Assembly: GCF_009380165.1 (NCBI RefSeq)
Contig: NZ_WHUF01000003.1
Location: 868,001-932,000 of the forward strand
From: Rugamonas rivuli
GTDB taxonomy: Bacteria > Pseudomonadota > Gammaproteobacteria > Burkholderiales > Burkholderiaceae_D
Length of the DNA: 64,000 bases
Direction: 5' to 3'
The notes beneath the pieces are model-generated. The model ran no database searches and was not told where the DNA came from. It saw only the letters and a list, made by a program, of their open reading frames with translations. The position numbers and the translations under genes were made by a program. This document shows positions 50,737 through 57,126 of this stretch, one piece after another; position 1 is the stretch's first letter, and every line of letters starts with the position of its first letter.

Positions 50737-50824
50737 CGGGGGTCAAGTCTGACATTTGGACACGAACTGAACTGTAGCCCGCGCTACGGTTCAGCTCGTG
50801 TCCAAATGTCAGACTTGACCCCCG
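50737..50824. repeat. Long REP-like palindrome, copy 1
   Basis: Arms 50737-50778 and 50783-50824 are inverted repeats of 42 bp with one mismatch and one G-T pair, around a 4-bp loop. The outer part reads GGGGGTCAAGTCTGACATTT then GGACACGA. Seven T residues follow on the plus strand, so it can also terminate the ABC-peptidase transcript, 5 bp after its stop. The outer arms recur at 56990-57074. Confidence 0.88.
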
Positions 50825-50830
50825 GTTTTT

Positions 50831-52372
50831 TTAAGCCGCCAGCTTGAAGACGGCGACCACTTCGGTCAGTGCATCGGCCTGGTCGTGCAGCGCTGCTGCT
50901 GCAGCGGCGGCTTCCTCCACCAGCGCGGCGTTCTGCTGCGTGACCTGATCCATCTGGCCTATTGCCTGGTTGATCTGCTCGATGCCCGAGCTCTGTTCCA
51001 TGCTGGCCGTGGTGATCTCGCCCATGATGTCGGTCACGCGCTGGATGCTCTCCACCACTTCGCTCATCGTGTTGCCTGCCTGCGTGACCAGCATGCTGCC
51101 GGCATCCACTTTTTCCAGCGAATCATCGATCAGCGTCTTGATTTCCTTGGCCGCCGTCGCGCTGCGCTGCGCCAGGCTGCGCACTTCGGTCGCCACCACC
51201 GCGAAACCACGTCCCTGCTCGCCCGCGCGCGCCGCTTCCACCGCCGCGTTCAAGGCCAGGATATTGGTCTGGAACGCAATGCCATCGATCACGCTGATGA
51301 TGTCGACAATCTTGCGCGCCGAACCGTTGATCGCATCCATGGTCTGCACCACGTCCGACACCACGCCGCCGCCACGCTGCGCCACTTCCGACGCCTTCAC
51401 CGCCAGCTGATTGGCCTGACGTGCATTGTCCGCGTTCTGCTTCACGGTCGAGGTCAACTCTTCCATCGACGACGCGGTTTCTTCCAGACTGGACGCCTGC
51501 TCTTCGGTGCGCGAGGACAGGTCCAGGTTGCCGGCCGCAATCTGGCTCGACGCGCTGGAAATGCTCTCGGTACCGCTGCGCACTTCGGTGACGATGCCGA
51601 TCAAGCCATCGTTCATGGTGCGCAACGCTTCCAGCAAGCGGCCGGTCTCATCCTTGCTGCTGACCACGATGCGGGTGGTCAAATCCTTGTTGGCCACGGC
51701 GACGGCGATGTCCACCGCCTGGCTCAGCGGCACGGTGATGCCGCGCGTCAGACGCCAGGCGCAGACGATGCCCAGCGCCAGCACCGCCAGCCCGAACACG
51801 ATCATGAACTGGCGGCTGCGCTCGTACAGCGATTCAATCGCCGCCGCGTTATCGTCGATGCTCTTGCGTTGCAATTCCAGCAGGCCGCGCAGCGATTCCA
51901 GATAGGCCTTGCCGTCTGGCGTGAAATGCTGGTCCAGCATGGCGGCCGCCTCGTCCAGCCTGCCATCCTTCTTCAGCGCGACGATGGCGTCGCGCGACGC
52001 CAGGTAGCGCTTGCGGTTGGCCTTCATATCGTCGAACAGCGCTTTTTCCTTGTCGGTTTCCAGCAGCGGCTCGACCTTCTTTTGCAGGCCGTTGACTTCG
52101 GCGGTCGACGCGGCGGTCTCTTCGGAGAAGAACGGCCCCAGCGACGGATCGCTGCTCTTCGAAATCGCCGACGTCCGGCGCACGCTGGTGTGGATCAGGC
52201 GATACCAGTCGCTGATCATGCGTTCCTTGGCCAGCGGCTGCTGCATCATGTCGCGGGTGGCTTCGGCCACGGTTTGCATATGGCTGATGCCGATCGCGGT
52301 CATCAGCGTCATCAACGCCAATACCAAGCCAAAGCCCGCGGCAAGGCGCGTGCCGATTTTCAAATTTTTCAT
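50831..52372 (-). CDS. Methyl-accepting chemotaxis protein
   Basis: A 513-residue chemoreceptor. A first membrane helix (AAGFGLVLALMTLMTAIGI) is followed by a four-helix-bundle sensor of about 155 residues with the DMMQQPLAKERMISDW start. A second helix lies near residue 195 (FMIVFGLAVLALGIVCAW), then HAMP. The signalling domain has the hairpin tip DGIAFQTNILALNAAVEAAR and GRGFAVVATEVRSLAQR. The ATG at 52372 begins MKNLKIGTRL, as in relatives. There is no C-terminal CheR-tether pentapeptide (ends VFKLAA). Confidence 0.95.
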   Translation of the reverse strand: MKNLKIGTRLAAGFGLVLALMTLMTAIGISHMQTVAEATRDMMQQPLAKERMISDWYRLIHTSVRRTSAISKSSDPSLGPFFSEETAASTAEVNGLQKKVEPLLETDKEKALFDDMKANRKRYLASRDAIVALKKDGRLDEAAAMLDQHFTPDGKAYLESLRGLLELQRKSIDDNAAAIESLYERSRQFMIVFGLAVLALGIVCAWRLTRGITVPLSQAVDIAVAVANKDLTTRIVVSSKDETGRLLEALRTMNDGLIGIVTEVRSGTESISSASSQIAAGNLDLSSRTEEQASSLEETASSMEELTSTVKQNADNARQANQLAVKASEVAQRGGGVVSDVVQTMDAINGSARKIVDIISVIDGIAFQTNILALNAAVEAARAGEQGRGFAVVATEVRSLAQRSATAAKEIKTLIDDSLEKVDAGSMLVTQAGNTMSEVVESIQRVTDIMGEITTASMEQSSGIEQINQAIGQMDQVTQQNAALVEEAAAAAAALHDQADALTEVVAVFKLAA

Positions 52373-52523
52373 GATATGTGTGCCCGTTAAGGCAATATTG
52401 GAAATAAAGCAGCGTTGCCGCTCAGTGTTGCTACTGTTGGAACTGCGAATCGGGCAGAAGGATGAAAGTTGCCCTAAAGAATCGCCAGTGTACCACGGCA
52501 ATTAATTTATTGCTGAAGGGTCG

Positions 52524-53003
52524 TTAAGCCGTGGCCTGCAGGGTGCTGACCAGGCCGGCGTTGTAGGAGTCGGCGATGACGGTGCCGGCCAGGCCGGGGT
52601 TGAGCTTCAGCAGGTCCGCCCAGTTGGACGAGGCCTGCGCGGACAGGCCGCTGACCGTCCCCGAGCCGGTGTACACGCCGGAAGCCGACGGTGCCGAGGC
52701 CAGGCTCGCAAGCAGCCCCTGGTCCAGCGCGTTCTGCGCAGTGGATGAGGTGTCGGCGTTGCTGCCTTCTACAGGCACGTTGACGGGCTCCGTCACTGTG
52801 CCCGCCTGCTGCAGCGTATCGAGCAAGCCCGACGGCGTGTAGACCGCCGCACCGGTCGATCCGCCCAGCGAAGCCACCACCGCCGACTCCGCCGACAGGC
52901 TGACGGCGGCCGACGACAAGGCCCCCGCCGTCGCGCTGGATACGACGGGAACATACGGCTGGTAAGCCGGACTTGCGCTGACGGTGTTGAGGGCGACTGT
53001 CAT
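52524..53003 (-). CDS. Low-complexity Ser/Ala/Val-rich protein of unknown function
   Basis: The 159-residue product from ATG 53003 begins MTVALNTVSASPAYQPYVPV; a GTG at 53027 would add eight codons. Composition is dominated by Ala, Ser, Gly, Thr and Val, with no signal peptide, no Cys and little charge. The C-terminus SSNWADLLKLNPGLAGTVI may be a small folded part. This composition recalls structural or secreted low-complexity proteins, but no family is recognised. It stands alone between the chemoreceptor and a coiled-coil periplasmic gene. Confidence 0.6.
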   Translation of the reverse strand: MTVALNTVSASPAYQPYVPVVSSATAGALSSAAVSLSAESAVVASLGGSTGAAVYTPSGLLDTLQQAGTVTEPVNVPVEGSNADTSSTAQNALDQGLLASLASAPSASGVYTGSGTVSGLSAQASSNWADLLKLNPGLAGTVIADSYNAGLVSTLQATA

Positions 53004-53045
53004 GATGATTTCAATATAGTTGCTCACCCAGGCTGGCGCAAGCGT

Positions 53046-53079
53046 AAAAAAGCCGGGCGGTTTGGAGGCGCCCGGCTTT
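53046..53079 (-). terminator. Intrinsic terminator after the coiled-coil protein gene
   Basis: On the minus strand AAAGCCGGGCG pairs with CGCCCGGCTTT around a 9-nt loop and is followed by a run of six T (complement of 53046-53051). It is 16 bp after the stop of the gene at 53096. Confidence 0.88.
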
Positions 53080-53095
53080 CTGGAAATTTCAGCGA

Positions 53096-53578
53096 TCAGA
53101 TCTTGGCGGCGTCATGGTCGCGCTTGACCTTGTCCGCATGACGCTCCACTTTTGCTTCGTGACGCGCCACCTGTTCCACATGCTTGTCGGCAGTGCGGTG
53201 GGCGATCACTTTTTCGTCGTGCTTGATGGCCTGCTTTTCCACCTTGATGTTTTGCTGCTCGGCGCGGCGCGCCTGGTCCAGCTGCTGGGCGCCGGCCAGG
53301 TCGCCCTTCTTCACATCGGCGTGCTCGGCGCGGGCCAGCGCGTTACGTTCACCGCGTTCCGCTTGCAGCTGCTGCTGGCCTGCAGCCACCTGGGTCTGCT
53401 TGGCGGCGATCACCGCGTTGTCGCGCTGGATCTGGCGGGTGTCCTGATGTACTTGTTTGACGTCCTGGCGGATCTGAGCATTGTCCTGATGGACTTGTGC
53501 CACTGGATTGGTCTGCGCGAAGGCTGCGGCGCCGATCATGGAAAGCACGCCGGCGATCATCAGGGATTTGGTTTTCAT
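53096..53578 (-). CDS. Periplasmic coiled-coil protein rich in Gln, His, Lys and Arg
   Basis: A 160-residue protein with a signal peptide (MIAGVLSMIGAAAFA). The mature part is almost entirely helical with heptad-like repeats such as QVHQDNAQIRQDVKQVHQD and RADEH-type blocks in the second half (KHDEKVIAHRTADKHVEQVA). About ten histidines in the C-terminal half could bind metals. Related unnamed proteins occur in Oxalobacteraceae, from memory. ATG 53578 directly starts the signal peptide; the 19 upstream codons are rejected. Confidence 0.75.
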   Translation of the reverse strand: MKTKSLMIAGVLSMIGAAAFAQTNPVAQVHQDNAQIRQDVKQVHQDTRQIQRDNAVIAAKQTQVAAGQQQLQAERGERNALARAEHADVKKGDLAGAQQLDQARRAEQQNIKVEKQAIKHDEKVIAHRTADKHVEQVARHEAKVERHADKVKRDHDAAKI

Positions 53579-53683
53579 GATGGTGTGTCCTTTTCTAGTG
53601 GTTGGCAGATCGCTGTTCATCAGCGTCTTGAGCAATTAACGCGACCGCCCCGGCGGCAGACGACCACAGTTCCGTAAGAAAAG

Positions 53684-54607
53684 TTACGAGTTGTATCCGG
53701 CAAGCGAGGCCGCCAGTTCGCGCTGCCAGGCGCTGGCCTTGGTGTGGTTCCACACCAGCGCCACCTGCTCCACGCATTCGAACGCGCAATCGGTGACGTG
53801 GATGCGGCGCAGCTCGGGATCGGCCAGCGCGAAGTCCGGCAGATAGGCCAGCGCCTCGCCGGACTTGACCAGCGACAGCAGCAACTGCAAGTCATCGGTC
53901 CAGTAGCGTATCTTGCGCGGCAGCTGGTCGTCGCGCCAGCCGTCGGAGCGGGCGCCGCGCTGCACGCCGCAGAACAGCGAGCGCGACGGACAGGCGAAAT
54001 CATGCGCCAGCACTTGCCCCGTGTCCGCCTCCAGCAGCGGCGCGATGCTTGCCACCTGCAGCGACTGCACCAGCGGATGCCGCTGCCCCGCCACCAGATG
54101 CAAGGTGACGCTGCCCAGCGGCGTCACCTGCCACTCGTCCGACCAATGCTCGCCGCGTCCTTCGATGACGTCGCCGGTGACGATGGCGGCGTTGATATCG
54201 CCGCGCAGCAGCGCCGCCAGCGCTTCATCCTCAAACATCGCCTGCATGCGCAGGCTGGCTTCGGGATAAGCGCGCAAGGCCTGCGACAGCATCTGCCCAT
54301 GCCGCCACAGCAGAATCGCCGGGCCGGCAATGCGGCTGTCGACGGCGGCGCGCTCGCCCATCAGATCGGCCTTGGCCTGGTCGGCCAGCGCCAGCAGGGT
54401 CTGGGCGCGCGCCAGCAGCAACTGGCCGCTATCGTTCAGCACCAGCTGCTTGGCGCTGCGGTCGAACAGCGGCTTGCCCAGGCTGTCCTCCAGCCGCTTG
54501 AGCGCCTTGGACACTGCCGACGGCGTCAAATGCAGCTCCAGCGCGGCCGCGCCCAGCGAGGGACGGCGGGCGGCGCTGACAAACACGCGCAGGTCGGATA
54601 GATTCAT
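53684..54607 (-). CDS. LysR family transcriptional regulator
   Basis: A 307-residue regulator. The N-terminal HTH reads LSDLRVFVSAARRPSLGAAA, then HLTPSAVSKALKRLEDSLGKPLFDRS; the rest is the effector-binding domain. It is divergent from an NADP-dependent oxidoreductase gene with a 74-bp shared promoter region containing direct repeats, and is presumed to control it. The inducer is unknown. Confidence 0.93.
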   Translation of the reverse strand: MNLSDLRVFVSAARRPSLGAAALELHLTPSAVSKALKRLEDSLGKPLFDRSAKQLVLNDSGQLLLARAQTLLALADQAKADLMGERAAVDSRIAGPAILLWRHGQMLSQALRAYPEASLRMQAMFEDEALAALLRGDINAAIVTGDVIEGRGEHWSDEWQVTPLGSVTLHLVAGQRHPLVQSLQVASIAPLLEADTGQVLAHDFACPSRSLFCGVQRGARSDGWRDDQLPRKIRYWTDDLQLLLSLVKSGEALAYLPDFALADPELRRIHVTDCAFECVEQVALVWNHTKASAWQRELAASLAGYNS

Positions 54608-54619
54608 GATGTCCCAACA

Positions 54620-54660
54620 GGATACGAATAGTGAATTTAAGTTGCTTTACCGGATACGAA
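54620..54660. promoter_or_regulatory. Direct repeats in the LysR/oxidoreductase divergent promoter
   Basis: GGATACGAA occurs twice (54620-54628 and 54652-54660), 32 bp apart or about three helical turns. Between them lies an imperfect dyad GTGAA-N10-TTTAC. This is a plausible two-site arrangement for a LysR tetramer, inferred from location. Confidence 0.55.
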
Positions 54661-54681
54661 GAGCATCTTACCATCTGCCTC

Positions 54682-55707
54682 ATGACTACAATCACCCAAC
54701 AACAATGGATCTACCGCCGCCAGCCGGTCGGCCAGATCACGGCCGAGCACTACGAGCTCGTCGAACAACAACTGTCGACCACGCTCGGCGATGGCGAGGT
54801 ATTGATCGAAGCGCGCTGGTTCAGCGTCGATCCCTACATGCGCATCGGCCAGTCGACCAAGCCGACCTACGACACCGATCCGCATCCACTGAACACCGTG
54901 CAGCAAGGCGCCGTAGTGGCGCAGGTGCTGGCGTCGAACGCGCCCGGCTACGCGGTCGGCGACTGGGTGCAGAGCTACACCGGCTGGCAGACGCATGCGC
55001 GCGTCCACGCCAGCGGCCTGAAGCGCATCGACCCGGCGCTGGCGCCGGTGACGACCGCGCTCGGCGTGCTCGGCATGCCGGGCCGCACCGCGTGGTTCGG
55101 CCTGACGGAGTCGGGCAAGCCGCACGCGGGCGAAGTGGTGGTGGTGTCCGGCGCGGCCGGCGCGGTGGGCTCGCTGGTGGTGCAGTTCGCCAAGCGCCAC
55201 GGCGCGCGCGTGCTCGGCATCGCCGGCGGCCCGGCCAAGTGCGACTGGCTGCGCAACACGCTGGACGCCGACTGGGCCATCGACTACAAGGCCTACTCAG
55301 ACGCCGACACGCTGGGCGCGGAGATCAAGCGGCTGACCGGCGGCGTCGACGTGTATTTCGATAACGTCGGCGGCATGGCGACCGACGCCATCATCCCCAT
55401 CATCAACCGCCGCGCGCGCATCGTCATCTGCGGCCAGATCAGCCAGTACAGCGGCGGCCTGGAGACGCCGGAACTGGGGCCGCGCCTGCTGCACCACATG
55501 CTATACCAGCGCGCCACGATCCAGGGCATGCTGGCGCGCGACTACCTGCACCGCATGGACGAGATGATACGCATCGTCGCGCCGTGGGTGAAGGCGGGCG
55601 GGATCGTGTTCGAGGAAACCGTGATCGACGGCTTCGCGCAATTGCCGGCCGCGCTGAACTCGCTGTTCACCGGCGAGCATCGCGGCAAGCTGCTGGTGAA
55701 GGCATGA
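54682..55707 (+). CDS. NADP-dependent oxidoreductase, CurA/leukotriene B4 dehydrogenase type (MDR)
   Basis: Zinc-free medium-chain reductase of 341 residues that reduces alpha,beta-unsaturated ketones or aldehydes. It has the early segment FSVDPYMRI, the PGRTAWFGL region, the Rossmann motif VVSGAAGAVGSLVVQFAK, the GGVDVYFDNVGG block and the ICGQISQY strand. ATG at 54682 begins MTTITQQQWIYRRQPVG. Its stop overlaps the next ATG (ATGA). Expression is probably set by the divergent LysR gene. Confidence 0.93.
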   Translation: MTTITQQQWIYRRQPVGQITAEHYELVEQQLSTTLGDGEVLIEARWFSVDPYMRIGQSTKPTYDTDPHPLNTVQQGAVVAQVLASNAPGYAVGDWVQSYTGWQTHARVHASGLKRIDPALAPVTTALGVLGMPGRTAWFGLTESGKPHAGEVVVVSGAAGAVGSLVVQFAKRHGARVLGIAGGPAKCDWLRNTLDADWAIDYKAYSDADTLGAEIKRLTGGVDVYFDNVGGMATDAIIPIINRRARIVICGQISQYSGGLETPELGPRLLHHMLYQRATIQGMLARDYLHRMDEMIRIVAPWVKAGGIVFEETVIDGFAQLPAALNSLFTGEHRGKLLVKA

Positions 55708-56375
55708 AGTCCGCGCTGCTGCTGAGCCTGGCCCTGATCGCGGGCGGCGCCGGCGCGGCCGACGCCACCTACGGCGAGCACGGCATGGCGCTGTTCGGCG
55801 GCCGGCAAGGCCTGTACGCATCGCACTTGCCGATGTTCCATGCGCCGCATGACTATCAGGTGATCCTGCAAGTACACGTGGCCGATCGCGCCACCGACGC
55901 GGCGCTGCGCCGCCGTCTCGACGGCAAGACCGCGCTGTGGACCATCGCGCCGGAGAAATTCGAACTGTCGCGCCTGGCGCCAACGAGCCCGGCGCCGCTG
56001 CGGCAGTTCAAGGCCGACCTGGTGCAAGGCCATTTCGAGCAAGGCGGCAAGACGCAGTTCGCCGCTTCCACCATCGTGGTCGACAAGGTGCTGATGTTCC
56101 GCCAGCTATCGCCAACGCAGAAGACCAGCAACGACGCCAGCTACGTGCAGATTGGCAGCGGCAGTCAGCGCTACCTGATCAAGCAGATCGACAGCCGGCC
56201 GGATTTCGACCACATCGTTTCTTACGCGGCGGCCGCTGACGCATCGACTGCCGCCATCACGCTGAACAAGCAGGCGCTGCAGCAACCGCAGGCGGCGGCG
56301 CTGGCCGCAGCGCTGCACGTGCCCGCCAGTGCGATTCGTGGTACGGTCTACTTTTACACCGACGATTTGAAGTGA
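55704..56375 (+). CDS. Secreted protein of unknown function
   Basis: A 223-residue protein with a signal peptide (SALLLSLALIAGGAGAADA). The mature part begins TYGEHGMALFGGRQGLYASHLPMFHAPHDYQV and contains RLDGKTALWTIAPEKFEL. No cysteine is evident and no enzyme motif is recognisable. Its ATG overlaps the stop of the oxidoreductase gene by ATGA, so it is co-translated, and the next unknown gene starts one base after its stop. Confidence 0.78.
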   Translation: MKSALLLSLALIAGGAGAADATYGEHGMALFGGRQGLYASHLPMFHAPHDYQVILQVHVADRATDAALRRRLDGKTALWTIAPEKFELSRLAPTSPAPLRQFKADLVQGHFEQGGKTQFAASTIVVDKVLMFRQLSPTQKTSNDASYVQIGSGSQRYLIKQIDSRPDFDHIVSYAAAADASTAAITLNKQALQQPQAAALAAALHVPASAIRGTVYFYTDDLK

Positions 56376-56376
56376 C

Positions 56377-56979
56377 ATGGTTCCAGCGGAATACGAAGGC
56401 TTGTGGCGCCGTAGCGGCATCTGGCGCAGCAACGGCAGCAGCGACCTGACCACGCAGGTGTGGTGGTTCCAGGCGGCGCGCTATCACATCGACTTGCGCA
56501 TCCCCGTCGACCGCGTCGGCATCAACGGCTTCGCCGGCGAGACGGTGGTGGAAGGCACGCGCTGCACCTGGCATCCCGCCATCGCCTACCCCGCCCTCAG
56601 CGGCGAGCTCGACGCCGGCTGGATGCGCTTCGACGACGCCGACCACGTCCACGAGACGGGCCTGGACAACAGCTACGACGAAGACTGGTACCGCGAACCC
56701 AGCGGCCCCATGCACGGCGTCCGTCTTGCCGCAACGCAGAGCGACCAGCTAGGCTATCTGCTGATCAGCGATGAGTGGATGGCCTGGGCCTGCGGCAGCC
56801 CGAGCGGCGCGTGCGACATCACCGTCTATCGCCGCGAGCGCCAGCAATGGACCGCCATCGCCAGCAACCTGCCCGCGCCAACGCACGCGGTCACGCTCGG
56901 CAAGGAACAAGTGCTGCAATGGCAGGCCGGTGATCTGGTCGAGGTAGCGATACAGCCAGGTACAACCTGGCGCGTCTAA
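56377..56979 (+). CDS. Protein of unknown function (200 residues)
   Basis: A soluble cytoplasmic-looking protein, Trp-rich near the start (GLWRRSGIWRSNGSSDL, VWWFQAARYHIDLRIP), with a FAGETVVEGTRCTWHPAI segment and an acidic DAGWMRFDDADHVHE patch. Three cysteines occur. The pattern of short beta strands suggests a lipocalin-like barrel, which is a guess. It follows the secreted unknown gene by a single base, so it ends a three-gene operon. No family is recognised. Confidence 0.75.
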   Translation: MVPAEYEGLWRRSGIWRSNGSSDLTTQVWWFQAARYHIDLRIPVDRVGINGFAGETVVEGTRCTWHPAIAYPALSGELDAGWMRFDDADHVHETGLDNSYDEDWYREPSGPMHGVRLAATQSDQLGYLLISDEWMAWACGSPSGACDITVYRRERQQWTAIASNLPAPTHAVTLGKEQVLQWQAGDLVEVAIQPGTTWRV

Positions 56980-56989
56980 CGCCAACCGA

Positions 56990-57074
56990 GGGTCTAGTCT
57001 GACATTTGGACACGAGCTCGGCCACAAACGGCAAACTACGGCTCTGGCCGTGTCCGAATGTCAGACTTGACCCC
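56990..57074. repeat. Long REP-like palindrome, copy 2
   Basis: The outer arms GGTCTAGTCTGACATTTGG (from 56991) and CCGAATGTCAGACTTGACC (to 57073, then CC) match copy 1 at 50737-50824 with few changes, and are inverted to each other with three mismatches. The inner part differs from copy 1 but keeps an own CGGCCA/TGGCCG pairing. It is 10 bp after the stop of the upstream gene. Confidence 0.82.
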
Positions 57075-57080
57075 AGCATG

Positions 57081-57109
57081 AAAAACGGGACCTTCGAGGT
57101 CCCGTTTTT
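57081..57109. terminator. Bidirectional intrinsic terminator before topB stop
   Basis: AAAAACGGGACCT (57081-57093) and AGGTCCCGTTTTT (57097-57109) are perfect 13-bp arms with a TCG loop. A and T runs at the ends let it serve topB and the convergent plus-strand operon. Confidence 0.93.
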
Positions 57110-57126
57110 ATTGGCGCTACTGAAAA

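Noticed and set aside
50737..57074. Interpretation of the two palindromes as ends of one composite transposon
   Set aside because: The enclosed genes include an ordinary chemoreceptor and oxidoreductase, there is no transposase, and no flanking target duplication is visible.
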